NCBI RefSeq assembly: GCF_000516985.1
Contig: NW_006917095.1
Location: 3,164,179 to 3,228,178 of the forward strand
Length of the DNA: 64,000 bases
Direction of reading: 5' to 3'
From: Pestalotiopsis fici W106-1
Taxonomy: Eukaryota > Ascomycota > Sordariomycetes > Amphisphaeriales > Sporocadaceae
Positions within the stretch are counted from its first letter, which is position 1; each line of letters opens with the position of its first letter. Below, in pieces: positions 19,543 to 32,000 of this stretch. Both the position numbers and the translations under genes were made by a program. The notes below the pieces were generated by a model that saw nothing but the letters and a program-made list of their open reading frames with translations, was not told the DNA's origin and made no database searches.

Positions 19543-22500
19543 CCATCAGTCGACAGTATGGACGTGAAATATGGGCAACGGTGTGCGTTTGCACTTGTAT
19601 ATTAGTACCGTACCTGTATAAGTTTCGTCAAGATTATATGATTGCTATTTTGCATCATGAATGTACAAGCACGAGCAATCTAGATCTTGAAAACCAGATT
19701 TCTGTTGCTTGTATAACTATAGTTGTAGGGCTGGCTGCCATTTCATTGCGACTACCGCTGGTTCATGCTCAGTGTGTATAGGTGAGGTGTAGGACGTTGC
19801 TCACGGTGGAGCAACAATCGCGAAAGTTGTCAGCATTATGTTGCATATTACGTAGGTAGATGATCGGGATGCTTTGCTGACCGACTCAAAGAAGCATCTG
19901 TAACGAGTCAGTTCGAGTGCCATATCTTCCAAAGGAACCGCTATTGCCAAGAAAGGCTCAACGGTAACGGCGCGTGTCACTTGCGCGGTGAAAGGGTCCC
20001 TTCGAGTCAGGAGAGCAATCCACATTTAGAATACACAAAACATACTGTTGGATATAAGAAAGCTGCACTGCGATATCACGAATCTAGTCAGGTTGGGCAT
20101 TAAAGGCAGAATGGTGTTATCGACAAGGCAAGGTTTGACATCTGAAACTCTTGTGAACAACATGATATAGATACCATGTCCAAGGCTGGTCAGATGCCCA
20201 AAAATGGTCTCGTTTTGCCAGGTCAGGCGGCTGACTGATTGGGAACGCAAAGACTCTTATCGCTGTCGTGCTTTTGGTATGCGAGCTTGTGACTATGCTT
20301 ATCTCTTTGCTCCTCGTGGGTAGTAGGGCCAGCAGGCCAGCATGACCACTGCCACCTGGGCAGCTACCATGTACCTATCTTCCCCTAAAAGTCCAAGGTC
20401 AGGCGCCCGAGACGAGAACCAACCAACCAGCGCGTTTTGTCCCCGACAGCACCTGGTGTGAATGGGCCGTTAGCAGCGACCTAGCCTGCAGTCCCTGCTA
20501 GCATAAGGAATTTCACGGGATTTCTTGTCCGAGCATCAGTGGCTCGACTGGCATTTGGGGGTCCTGGGGGCACTGAACAGTAAAAGAGTCGCCGCTGGCT
20601 TGGTGGAGAAGAGCTGATCGTCAGTCCTACGGTGGGTAGCAGAAAAGCGGAGAGACCCCTGCTTCCGAAGATCCGTCCGTACATAAGGGTCTTGCTCGCG
20701 TGGGAGGGGGTAAGGCGGGCGAGCAACATATGGTGAGGGGTTGGTTGGAATCGGGGGCATAAAACACTACATCAAATAGATGACCACCAAAAAGAGCACC
20801 TGTGCATCATCATCATCAAGTGTCATGACCGCAACAACCTTTTTTAATACATGGGAAATAGCTTTGAAATGGTGGTGTAAGAGCTTGGAGGTTGTGCACT
20901 CTTGCCTTTGAATCTCCAGTCATGTTTTCCTTCGAGAAATTGTGAGTGGTGCCACAATAGTGGATGAGCCGGCTGATAGGCAGTTGGGGGACAGCTTCGA
21001 AAAGATGGTGGGGTCGGCCCTGGAGCTAGCCATAGCTGGTGTAGTGAGCAGCACATATTCCGTAGCGCCGACATGTATGAAGGGACCGTTGATCTTTTGG
21101 TGGTTGTGTGATTGAATTATACCTAGCAGGCTACAGACAGTCGGTGGACGCTCCTTTTTTCTTTAGTGTAAGTGTCCATAGCTACAGTGTTATGCGTGCG
21201 TTGTTTTTTTCTTCTTCTCTCCTCCCCATCAAGTATGAATCTGACCGCCGAGTCCAGCCCAGCGGTGAGATTGAAAGCTGGAGACTCTAGCACCGGGATC
21301 TCGTTCCGCCTCGGTTTGATCAAGGTTACTGCTATAGGCGGAAACATATTGGTTCGCATTGCCTTACCCAACTGGCTGGTTCCTCGAACTAATTGCTCGG
21401 GTAATAACCTATTACCATGGTACAAATCTGAGCCCTGCGCCATTTCCTTCTTTCTGCAAGGTGGCGGACTTTTTGGCATGATCGGTAACAGATATGCCCG
21501 AGTAGGTAATGTCGTGTCTCGACCATAAGCCAGCCATTATTAGACGGATGCCCAAGCAGCAGGCAGTTTGGCTCCCTGTCTCGAATTTGATCTCAATTAC
21601 TGCAGTCGGATATAACCAGGTCTTGCCATGGCTTCTGCTGAGTTGCCACGAATGTTGATCGTCTCAACATGCATGCATCAAATTGATCCATAGATGTATG
21701 TACACACTTCCATCTGCAGATATGCAGCGAGCGAGCAAGCACGCAGTGAATGTCAGTCCGCCTGCACCCAGTCAGTGCATCCAACCCTGGCACGCCACCA
21801 GAAATCTTTATGGGCAGACTGGCAGACTGGTAGGAGACCACATAATACAGCAGAAAACTGCAAACAGATTTGGAGAATGAAGAGGCGACACCCTGCATCC
21901 AGTAATTGGAGAAGACTCTATTTCCGGTTAGTCCGCCACCACATCCAATCCTCAGCTCGCACCCGCCGACCCAAAGGGAGCGAGGGACAAGAAGTAAAAA
22001 AGAGCGACAAGGATGGGGAGGTGTGGAGAGGCGCACCGCCAAGAGATCCAGGGTCTTGCGGTTCGGCGGGCCAAAGTCAAGCGGACACTGACTTGGTGGG
22101 ATGGTGGTGGGTTGGGGGTGGGACAGGCGGGCTCGTGTCTCAATGCTACGCTAAAGTCCAGGGTAACTAACGTCGAAAGAAGTATCCCCTCGTTACCTAC
22201 TGATAAGAAAGTAGTTGGTCACGGTCAGCTGCGACGGACAGACAGACAGACTTGCTATGTTATTAGAAAGACAAGGCTATGGACAATTCCATCCGTGGTT
22301 CCATTTCTCCCTCTTGACAAATTTTGTTTTCTTCTTTGCTTCCATCTCAACTGTTTAGACGTCCGGCCTGCATTTATAGTCGTGATGCTAGGATTACGAA
22401 TACTCCGTGTCTAAGCAGACTCTAAAAGCAGGTATGTATGGCCACTCCAACCAGCCCACTACTGCCGTTTTAGGCCAACCCACGTCTTCCCCCTTCCTCC

Positions 22501-23235
22501 ATGGCTGCTCCTCACTAACTGTCGTATCCGTCGTTGGACGCGAGTCAATGCTGACCAGCAGAGTCTAGAAAATCTAGAAAACCCGAAACAAAAGATCCCG
22601 TAGTTGGCCCAGTTTTTGGTTGGGGGAAAAGGAAGAGCTTTCCTCCACGAGTCCAGTCCAGCTGCATCTGTCTCTATTAGACCTGTTTCCAGCGGCAACT
22701 TGCACCTTTTGTCTTTCTGGAACTATTCGACTGAAGGCCTACTACTCCGCTCTTTTTCTGCTATTAGTGGTTCGCCCACCGGCATCGTCCTCGCCCATTC
22801 TAAAGAGGCTCACCCTCGCTCGTACAATATCGGACATTATTTCGCGACCCAATCATCCTTTTAACCTTTTTGGCGCATACTATACATAAGCATATCTCAA
22901 CAACGTGCGCAGTAACTTAAAAACGTTTCGAAAGCTTCAGAGCTGTCGCCCAACATCTCGAATCTAGACGTGATTTTGCCTCAAGGGTCGGTTCCCATAC
23001 CACGCCCGCCCCTCATTCGCAACCGGGGTCTTGGGGTGATCTCTGGGCGGAGTTGTATAGCAACACGTTGGAGAGCTATATCCATCGACAAAGACCTCGT
23101 CCCCTGGCTTTGCTTTGCAAAAACTGGCCACCAGTGTCTGGCTGGGAATTTCTCCGTCTGGGTCTTGATTACATATCCTTTGTCTGAGCTGGCCACCTCG
23201 ACAAACTTGGGCCACCACTCTTGCAATAGGCCAAC
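19543..23235. other. 3.7-kb gap between accessory and core genes
   Basis: No frame here has a recognisable domain. Two adjoining minus-strand frames (about 19801-20250) are hydrophobic in places but have no start, motif or splice support. The last kilobase (about 22.2-23.2 kb) likely holds the promoter and 5' UTR of the F-box gene. A short CAGA/GACA repeat lies near 22238-22250. This gap marks the change from variable to conserved gene content. Confidence 0.55.
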
Positions 23236-25299
23236 ATGGCGGGCACTTCAGTCGAGGAGATAATGTCGGCAGCCATAACGGCCCCGCCTAGCCCAATCGA
23301 GGAATCTCCTGGAGCTGCAACGCCCCTCGAAGGTCCGGCAACTCCAAAAGGCGGCCGCCGCAAGAAATTGATGAGCCGAATTCAGCGCATTTCTTCGTCT
23401 CCTACTCTTGCACAATTGGGTCGCTCACGATCCAACGCCCCCTACGGCACACGAGGCAGCTTGTCTTGTGTGAGTCTGGCAGCAGCCGGGCCCCCAGCTC
23501 AGTATACTCCCGGACCTTCGTCCTCGGCCGACTACTTTTCGTATTCGTCGTCCACGACTCCTGGCACGCCGGCGGTCGAGTTCCCGTCCTACGATGGCAT
23601 CGAAAGCCGACTCGCGATTCGCAAGGTTGAAAATGCATCGACATCATGCCTGACGTCGGGATCGATTGGATTGCCAGCAGAACTGACAACACGATCCCGA
23701 TCTAGCACCGCCGCCCTCAAGCCTCCTTACGATTTCTGGGCAAATATGCCCGACGAGATCCGAGTTTACATATTCTCCTTCCTCTGGCCAAAAGAGTTGG
23801 TGCGCGCGTCTCGGGTCAGCAAGGAATGGCACAGTTACTGCTTTGATGGACAATTATGGACGAGATTCGACGCCTCCGACTTTCACCAGGACATTCCCGC
23901 TGAATCTCTGGCCAAGATCATCGTGGCAGCCGGCCCATTCGTCAAGGACTTGAACCTGAGAGGCTGTATTCAGGTCGAGCACTTCAAGCGTGCCGAGGTG
24001 GTTGCAAAAGCATGCAGAAATCTCATCAACGCAACACTGGAAGGTTGCCGCAACTTTCAAAAGACGACCCTCCACAGTCTGATCAAGGCTAATGGAAAGC
24101 TGGCAAATCTCAACTTGACCGGACTTCCTGCAGTGTCCAACACTACCTGCGAGATCATTGCAAAGCACTGCCCGCAACTAGAGACTTTCAATGTCTCCTG
24201 GTGCAAGCACATGGACGCCCGAGGCATCAAAATGGTCGTGCTAGGCTGTCCCAAGCTCAAGGACATTCGAGCCGGAGAAATTAGAGGTTTCGACAACCAC
24301 GATGTGGCCAAGGCAATCTTTGAGACAAACAACCTCGAACGACTGGTTCTGAATGGTTGCGCTGATCTTACAGACGAAGCACTCAAGATCATGATTCACG
24401 GCGCGGATCCCAAGATTGACATTCTGACCGACAGACCGCTTGTGCCACCCAGGAAGCTTCGGCACCTGAACCTCAGCCGCTGCCGCCATCTTACAAGCGA
24501 AGGCGTCCGGTCACTGGGCTACCTTGTGCCCAATCTCGAGGGCTTGCAGCTTAGCGGCTGTACGGCCTTGACTGACTCTGCTCTTGAGCCTATTTTGGCC
24601 AGCACACCACGTCTGACGCATCTCGAACTCGAGGACCTGATTGAATTGACCAACGATCTCCTCTCGCATCATTTAGCCAAGGCACCTTGCGCCCCGCAAC
24701 TCCAGCACCTGTCCGTGAGCTACTGTGAAAACCTGAGCGATACTGGTATGCTCCCAGTCATCAAGAACTGCGTCGGTCTCGTCAGCGTGGATATGGACAA
24801 CACCCGCATCGGCGATCTTGTCCTGTCTGAAGCGGCCGCCATGGTGCGATCTCGCGGCAACAGGACACCCAGCCGGGACTCTCGCCCACACATTGGTCTC
24901 CGCCTGGTCGTTTATGACTGCCAAATGGTGACGTGGACGGGCATCCGCGAGGTGCTCTCGTGGAACGCCGAGATCCGACAACCGATGCATGGCAACGACG
25001 CCACATATCCCACCGAAGTGATTGGCATGAAGTGCTTCTACGGCTGGCAGCAGACGGTTGACCAGCACACGCAGCGGGTGCTCCGCGGAGACTTTGCGGC
25101 CGCGGGTCGACTGGAGCGCAAGTGGGCAGATTACATGCAGGCAGTCGAGGAGGCTGGCGCGTCGGGAGCAGGCTACCGTCGCAGAAGGCGCAGGGCCAGA
25201 GAAGCCCAGATTTTGCATGCCGATGAGGAGGAGGGAGGTGCCGGCATAGGAGGGCGGCGGCGGGCCAGAACGGTGGCCTCGTCATGCGCCATCATGTAA
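23236..25299 (+). CDS. F-box/LRR protein with C-terminal CaaX box
   Basis: 687 aa, single exon: substrate receptor of an SCF ubiquitin ligase. A Ser/Pro-rich disordered N-terminus (1-160) has several SP/TP sites. The F-box lies at about 166-212 (NMPDEIRVYIFSFL, then LVRASRVSKEWHSY). From about 225 to 560 there is a run of cysteine-containing leucine-rich repeats, e.g. LNLRGC, LEGCRN, FNVSWCKHM, LNLSRCRHLT, LQLSGCTALT, LSVSYCENLS. A basic Arg stretch (about 636-645) precedes the end, SSCAIM, a textbook CaaX box (Cys684) favouring farnesylation. Mammalian FBXL2/FBXL20 also combine F-box, LRRs and CaaX, so membrane tethering of the ligase is likely. Its targets are unknown. Confidence 0.93.
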   Translation: MAGTSVEEIMSAAITAPPSPIEESPGAATPLEGPATPKGGRRKKLMSRIQRISSSPTLAQLGRSRSNAPYGTRGSLSCVSLAAAGPPAQYTPGPSSSADYFSYSSSTTPGTPAVEFPSYDGIESRLAIRKVENASTSCLTSGSIGLPAELTTRSRSSTAALKPPYDFWANMPDEIRVYIFSFLWPKELVRASRVSKEWHSYCFDGQLWTRFDASDFHQDIPAESLAKIIVAAGPFVKDLNLRGCIQVEHFKRAEVVAKACRNLINATLEGCRNFQKTTLHSLIKANGKLANLNLTGLPAVSNTTCEIIAKHCPQLETFNVSWCKHMDARGIKMVVLGCPKLKDIRAGEIRGFDNHDVAKAIFETNNLERLVLNGCADLTDEALKIMIHGADPKIDILTDRPLVPPRKLRHLNLSRCRHLTSEGVRSLGYLVPNLEGLQLSGCTALTDSALEPILASTPRLTHLELEDLIELTNDLLSHHLAKAPCAPQLQHLSVSYCENLSDTGMLPVIKNCVGLVSVDMDNTRIGDLVLSEAAAMVRSRGNRTPSRDSRPHIGLRLVVYDCQMVTWTGIREVLSWNAEIRQPMHGNDATYPTEVIGMKCFYGWQQTVDQHTQRVLRGDFAAAGRLERKWADYMQAVEEAGASGAGYRRRRRRAREAQILHADEEEGGAGIGGRRRARTVASSCAIM

Positions 25300-25730
25300 A
25301 GGCGCCAAGCTGAGCAGTTTCGTTGCTACATGGTTATCCCGTCGGTGTCAAGGTCTGGTTTTGGGGATGGGTTCACCATAAGCGGTGCTTTGGGCGTTTT
25401 GAGATAGGGGTTTTTTTTGGGATTTATTCTGGATTACTTGAGGCATTTTCATCCGGTTCAGGTTTTGGTGAGCGAACACCTTGAGCATTTCAAGAGACTG
25501 TATCGACAGAACGAATACATTGAATACAACAAGTCTATACGCATCAAAACCAGAAGTTACCATTGCCAAATCAGTCCCAACCAGGACTTCGTCTGTGAAT
25601 TCCACATGGCCTCCAAAAAGTAATTCTTCTTGTATTCCGGGCATAGTTTCTTGTACATCCTACAGCTCCTCCTTTGTCTTCTTCTATATAACCTCCAATC
25701 TCAACCTTCCTGTCTGAGAGAGAGTCTGCA
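25300..25730. other. convergent 3' intergenic
   Basis: Between the convergent stops of the F-box gene and the dsRBD-like gene. Short frames on both strands only; expected to hold both 3' UTRs. Confidence 0.5.
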
Positions 25731-26831
25731 TCACGACTCACCAAGTTTTGCAAATATCTCCCGGTACATTCTCAAGCGTTCGTCCAGTACCTTGCGCAAC
25801 TCCTCAAGTACACGACCGGCAATAGCCTCGCGGGCATAGGCCTTGCCGCCGTAGACGTGCTCGACGCGGCCAACGTCGGGCGGCAGTCTGAGGAGCGCGC
25901 CGGCGCCGCTGAACTCGGCGTGGCCCGAAAAGAAGTCGGGGTCCCCCTCGTCGGCCGTGATCTTGTATGCCGGGGGCTGTATCATGAGCTTTTTGCACGT
26001 CTCGTTGACTTCTTGGAGGACCGAGGGCTCGCCGGCGCCAAAGGCGCTGCTGCTGCTGGCTGGTATTATGGCTGGTGTTGATGTAGGGACTGGTGCTGGT
26101 GAGGGGTCCAAGGGTGTGTCTGCTGTCGACTCTGCGGGTGGTGCTGGAGTGGTGTGATCTGATGAAGATGTCGAGGGCTCCGTCGCCGTCTTTTGCTTCT
26201 TGGTCGGCGGTACCTGGGCAGTGCTCTGCTTGGCTGCTTGCGGCGACGAGGTCACGGGTGGAGGAGCAGCAGCAGACGCGATCCGTTGGTCCATCAGCCA
26301 CGCCGCCGGCATGCGCCGCTGGTCCAGGAGCCAGGACACGGCGCACTTGGCCGCGTACTGTCGCGCATCCTTTTTGCGGCCGAATGACGGAGGGAGCAAT
26401 GTGCCGCCGGCGTTCACTGCGGTGGGAAAGGGCTCGCTGTGCTCTTCCAGCGTCACATGGCTCATCCAGCGCTGCAGGTGCGTCAAGTCTTGCGTGGCCT
26501 CGTCTGTAAAGACCATGGCCGACGAGGTCAAGGGATGTCTTGCTTGTTTGTAGCCTAATGATGAGTTTTACATGTTTAGTGCTTCGTTGCTTGAATCTTG
26601 GTTGCCCTTCATGACTTGATACTCACGGAATAGTAGACTGATCCAGTCGGTATTGCCCAGATCAGCTCCTGGAGGGATAATGGCGTCGGGCTTCAGCAGA
26701 GCGTGGAGCTCGCAGAGGGCATCCCTGATGGAGGCGTGGATTGGCGCAGGCTTGCCATGCTTTGCCTCAAACTCTTGCTGCTCATGTATCCATGTCGCAA
26801 TGTCCTGGAGAATGCCTGGAGGAACTGTCAT
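25731..26831 (-). CDS. double-stranded-RNA-binding-domain-like protein
   Basis: 342 aa from exons 26831-26627 and 26554-25731. The joint restores RYKQARHPL with flanking hydrophobic residues. Two segments look like double-stranded-RNA-binding folds. The first (about 70-140) has FPTAVNAGGTLLP and ends KKDARQYAAKCAVSWLL, the typical basic-then-Ala last helix. The second (about 265-340) has PAYKITADEGDPDFFSGHAEF and a closing YAREAIAGRVLEEL helix. A low-complexity Pro/Ser/Thr/Ala linker separates them. No helicase, RNase III or deaminase domain is attached, so it would act as an adaptor or RNA binder. The final codons contain a good 5' splice site (CTTGGTGAGT), so a further 3' exon is possible. 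Function is inferred from fold resemblance only. Confidence 0.72.
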
Positions 26832-27474
26832 GGCTACGATGCTAGAGACTACAATCTGGTCATACAATCTAATGAAAGTGGTGGGACTCCAACAACGGCC
26901 TCGGGTTGAGCTGTAACTTTGACGTTTGTCCAGGGTTGGGTTCAGTCAATGGGGTAGTATAGGAATGAGGAGTGGGGCAGTTTTTCAAGAGCTACCCAAT
27001 ATCAATTTTCGTCAAGAAAAGCAATAAGACGGCATATCAGAGGTATTTAAGCACAAAAGGCTCAGATTTTAGAAATCGAGCGATTTAGCTAAAGTTGAAT
27101 TTACGTGAACACTTATTGATAAGAGCGGAATCCCATGAGAGCTGCGCTACGTATCACATGTAGAGTTTCTAAATCGGAGATTCTCCTTAAGGCTGGTGTG
27201 CACATGTCAATATGATTGAAATATGCCATACTGAAATTGTTTTATGCTCTCAAGTAGGTTTGACGCGTCGGTATGTGGAATCGAACGATATGGGTTGTAT
27301 AATGATCAAGACGTCAAGCTGTATTGGCAACACATGGCCTTCATAGGCACCCCAGAGTTGTAATGATCATTCATTGCAAGTAGAGCCAAATATTCCATGG
27401 CACCACGCTGTCTCTCGTGCTGGGTATCAATTCTACACCATCCCGCGCTATAATCTAGATTTATGCGTAATGCA
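26832..27474. other. intergenic, nothing recognised
   Basis: Promoter side of the dsRBD-like gene and 3' side of EFG1. AT-rich, with no recognisable elements. A T-loop-like string near 27270 does not belong to a tRNA. Confidence 0.5.
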
Positions 27475-28376
27475 TCATGCCGCTTCAAAGAAACCACCAT
27501 CACTGTCATCGCCACTATCGTCAGAGTTTTCTGCCTTGACCTTGTTCTTTGGCAGCTTCTTAGATTCCGTCTTTCCATCGCCAGACCGTGTCGCCTTTTT
27601 GGATTTCAGAGCATCATCCTTTGCCGGGCCATCTCGAGACTCGCTGCCGGGTTTTCTTTCCCGAATTGCGGACAGCGCTGGCATGCCCTTTTCCGCCGCC
27701 TTTTCAATGACGCTCCAGAACTGTGGTCTCTCGCTGTTGAGCGACTTGGCGGCCAGATTTGTTGACTTTGCTTCCGCCTTTGCCTCCTCGGCGCTTTGTG
27801 CGCCATTCGAATCCTTTAGAACGGACGAATACAAGCTAATGTACTTTTCGCGGAGAGGAAAGTAATTGGCATAGAGGCTGTCTATTTGGGCGATATGCAG
27901 GTGGCGCTTCAGCTTTTCGAGCTGTTCCTCGTCTTCTGTGTTGGCAATCTGCTTCTGAAGCTGCTTGGCTAACCGATCGGCTTTCTGTCGCTCTATTCAA
28001 ACACGTTAGCAAAATGACAAGGCATACGAGTAGCATGGATTTTTGCCATACCGTAGAAGCGAATCATGTGGTATTTGCTAATAATCTTTTTCGTCTTCTT
28101 GCTCTCTTCGCCATCGACAATCTTTTGCTTGAGGTGAGATAATTCTCGCTCCAGGTCGTTTCTCTTGTCGGCGGGCAGCTTTTCGGCTCCGCGTAGTTGT
28201 CTCTCGATATTTCTCGCCCGCCTCTTGGTGTCGTTGAGGTTCTTTGGTGGTGCGACAGTCCTTCTGCCCTGTCTGTTCTTCAGTCGCTTTGCGCCCATGG
28301 CATTGCCGTACGATTCGTTGCGGCCATCCTCGGGCTCGACCTTGAAGTCGGAAAACTTTCTCTTTGCGAAACTCAT
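27475..28376 (-). CDS. EFG1: rRNA-processing protein EFG1
   Basis: 280-aa nucleolar factor for 18S rRNA maturation and small-subunit assembly. Exons 28376-28052 and 27992-27475 join as FYERQKADRLAKQ. The conserved coiled-coil core covers about 45-170: KRRARNIERQLRG, LPADKRNDLERELSHLK, ISKYHMIRF, then ERQKA and LYANYFPLREKYISLY. The basic N-terminus (FAKRKF, KRLKNRQGRR) fits a nucleolar signal. The C-terminal Lys/Asp/Ser-rich tail (SDDSGDDSDGG) is disordered. Length agrees with filamentous-fungal orthologues, which exceed the yeast protein mainly in the tail. It is divergent from the MIO gene. Confidence 0.93.
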
Positions 28377-29037
28377 TTTATCTGTTGGAAGGAGGCAAGC
28401 GTGTGTCGCAGGACTTGGGGATAATTTCACTCGCTAGAACAAGTATGCAGCCAATGCAAAGGCATACAAACTCGAGAGCTGCTCAAGAAAAAAAGATGGA
28501 GCAACGGTTCTGGCGGGGCCTCGATAAGCTGATAACAATCGCCTGGGGTCTCTGGGCGCAGGTGCGCCGTCAAAGGGAGGGCGACGTTAGCGCCTGGCTG
28601 GCAGCTGACTGTGAAGCTCAGGGAACCGCATCCATGATCGAACACAGCAGTGGTTGGCCAAGGATCAACCGCCGTCAATGAGAAGAAGCACCTCAAAACT
28701 CATTGGCAAGTTGTCACGGTTACAATACAAAGGTGCAATGCACCCATCTGTGCACGACGACATGTTGGTCTCATGAAACACATACTCTCATTGACCCAAT
28801 TGATAACGACTGTTGAAGGAATGCACTTTGTGGACAGCAATTCGCTTGATAGAGCACAAGCAACACAACCCACAGTGCGGCGCGTTCACTCACTCACTCA
28901 CTACACGCCATTTCACGCACAGCCCGAGGCAGCTATTGTTTGCACACCCACCAGCTTACATCGTGCAACCTCCAAGCTTGTCACGCAACTTCAAGGATAA
29001 TTCCGCAGGCTTGCACAAGTCTGCTCAACATTTTACC
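28377..29037. promoter_or_regulatory. bidirectional promoter EFG1 / MIO
   Basis: 660 bp between divergent starts. A CACTCACTCACTCACTA short repeat lies near 28888-28903, close to the MIO start. An open frame extends upstream of the MIO ATG but lacks conserved sequence. Confidence 0.5.
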
Positions 29038-32000
29038 ATGGATCGTCCCGAGCCGGGTCTGATCAAATGGTCTCCCAACCCAGCCAACGACACCTTCATT
29101 CATATCAATCTCCAGCAAAGATTCATTCAAGCATATGAGCCCACAGGTCATGCTCACCGAAGTCGCTTCGACTTCAAGAGAACGACCAGGCATGAGGAGT
29201 ATCCTTTTGGACTCACGACCTATGACTGGTCGCCTTCTATCCCCGGTCTCGTTGCCATGGGCACGAGGGAGGGTGTAGTAAACTTGTTGAGAATAGACGA
29301 CAACTCAAATGCAGTGACAGACCTGAACCTCAGGGTCTCTCGATTATGCCATGCCGTTGCATTCAATACGGGAAATTTACTGGCCGTCGGGCTAGAGCGT
29401 GTGCGGAACGACCAATGTCTGCATATATGGGATGTAAATCGAGCATCGTCTACTGATTCCGACACACCGGGTTTTCCTCTTGATAACTCGGCAATCCTGG
29501 AGCCTGTCCAACGTCTCGAGCCTAGCGTTGCCGTCTCAAGTGTCAAGTTCTTTGAAGATAATCCACAGACACTGGTGGTGGGAATCAAGAATAACGGCAT
29601 TCGTATATACGATCTACGAGGTAGCTATCACCCTGGTCTACAAAGTCTCATTGATAAGCTGCTGACTAGACCCCGGAGATCCGCATGGCTCTGTGATCAA
29701 CTACCAGACAAGGATGAACAACAATATTGCCATTGACTACGCAGACCAAAACTACTTTGCATCTTCGGCCCTAGACCACCCCGGTGTCGTAATATGGGAT
29801 CGCCGAGCCACGTCACGCCCGTCTTCGTCACAGGTCTATCTTGACGCCATTGACAAGGACAACCTACCTTGGGGGGCGTCTTTAAAGGTAGACAATGCGG
29901 TGGATATGGATCTCGAGCATGTAGAGGAGAGAAACTCGTTGATTCGATCCGTCAGATTCTGTCGAGATCGTCGAGGATTAATGGCCGTCCTGTCTCGTAC
30001 AGGGCAGCTGAGAGTCATTGACATTCAAAAGGAATACACCAACCAAGAAGTTGATTCTGAAAGTAGTCCCGAACTGCTGGAGGCTCGTAAATCACATGAG
30101 CTTGATATCGACTATGCGAACCGAGACAGAAGAAACGAGCGAATTGTCTCATTCGACTGGGTCAATCTTGATTCTCCAGCGCTCACTCCTCGCGCCTTGG
30201 TCCTCCGATCCAGTGGATCTTTTGACATTCTTGAAGTGCCGCACTATACTACAGACCATATCTACAAGATGGTTCCGTGGCAAGCGCCGTATCGTGGGCT
30301 ACATGGTGAGTGACTCTGCGAAAGAAAGCATATGGGAACTAATTATCTGCAGAGGGAAGTAGTTACCACAGTTTGATGGAGTTTGAGCAGTACCAATCAT
30401 CCATTATGCTTGGTCCATTGACAGTTCAACAAGCATTATCGCAGGTTCCCATATTTGGAGAACACAAGACAGATATTGGCGGCTTGATACAAAAGGCACT
30501 TCAACCGCATTATGCCTTTCCACAAGACTACACAGAAGACTCCATGATCAGCACTGCCCAGCTACCAGAATCGTTTTCCAAGGAGTTGTCGACTGCTCAG
30601 AAATTACAGGAACTTCGGGGCTTTTCGAGGCGGACATCAAGAAAGGCGTCCGAGACGGCCATGAGCCAATCGTATGTGAGCACTGAAGACAACAAGCAGG
30701 GTTCAGATGACCCTTTGGTAGGACGGAACGATCCTCCTTCGAATCGGCAACTACATGAAAAGCTTCTCTCTCAAAACATCGACACTCGAGGCATGCCAAA
30801 GGAAGCGCAAATTCTACTGGATCATATTCTTTTACTTCGCGCCAATAACAAGTATCTATTCGATTCCGGAATCAACCGTGACGTTGTTTCGGATGACCCA
30901 TGGCTCCGAGACTTGTGGGATTGGATAGGTGGTTAGTCAAAGCAGATTATCAACTCGGCAAACATCAAGTATTGACATGTCATAGGCGCCGAAAAGGATG
31001 CAGCAGAGGGCGGCATGACCGCTCTGGGCCTTGATCTGAGCTACATGGGTGCCCGATCACTATGGGCTAATGACCTGGGTGCGCTTTCCGGCATAGCATA
31101 TCTTGGGGCACATGTGCTGACATTGAATTATAGGCGAGCTATACGCCACCAGATTGTCCGACGGAGCATCTCTTCCTGACCGAGCAACATGGGAGCGTTG
31201 CCTCCAAACTATCAATCAGCATGTTGGTTCGCCAAAGTATGACGGTGTTGAAACCGCATGGCCGGCGCATCGACAAGCTTGTATCAGAATAACAGGGCTC
31301 GGCAGATCTTCCAAGATGTCCTTGGACGACTATCAAAAAACACCCGCAGAAGAGCGAACGCCCTCGTGGCATACCATGATCACGGCCCACGCATTGTTTG
31401 CAGGAAATACAGAGCAAGCAGTCCAGCTTCTCAAAAAGGCTAGCAGCGAGCATCCGGAACTCCTATTTGTGTCGCTTGCCCTTCAGCTCATAGGGCAGGA
31501 CACTGGCAATGCCAGAGAACAGCTCGACTTTGACAACGCAGTTGCATCCAAGACTGATCCGTACTTGCGAGCAATTTCTTCGCTCATCGCGACCAATGAC
31601 TGGGAGAATATTGCCAATCAGGAATCGCTTCCCTTGCGCGATCGTACATACGTGGCATTGCGATACTTTGACGACGACAAACTGGGCAAATGGCTAGACA
31701 AGCTCGTGAACAAGTCCATTCACACTGGCGATGTCGAGGGGATAGTCCTCACAGGCATCACAGATAAGCTGGTTGACATATTTGCCACCTACGTTGAAAA
31801 GTTCATGGACTTTCAAACGGCGACTCTGGTTCTGTCGATATGTGCGCCTCGTTATATCGACGATTACCGCTGCCACGTCTGGCGTAACGCGTACCGAGCA
31901 TATTTACAGCGACACAAGGCATTCTTTCAACGGACCAAATTCGAGGTGGAGAGCACAAAGAGGAGCAGGCGCGACGGCATACCCACAGTGAAGCCTCCCT

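Noticed and set aside
21694..22170. 158-codon plus-strand ORF
   Set aside because: Overlapped by equal-size frames on both strands and without domain or composition of a real protein.
24673..25285. Large antisense ORFs over the F-box gene
   Set aside because: Shadows of the GC-rich LRR coding sequence; no domain.
27266..27290. Minus-strand GTTCGATTCCA, T-loop-like
   Set aside because: Flanks do not fold as a tRNA.
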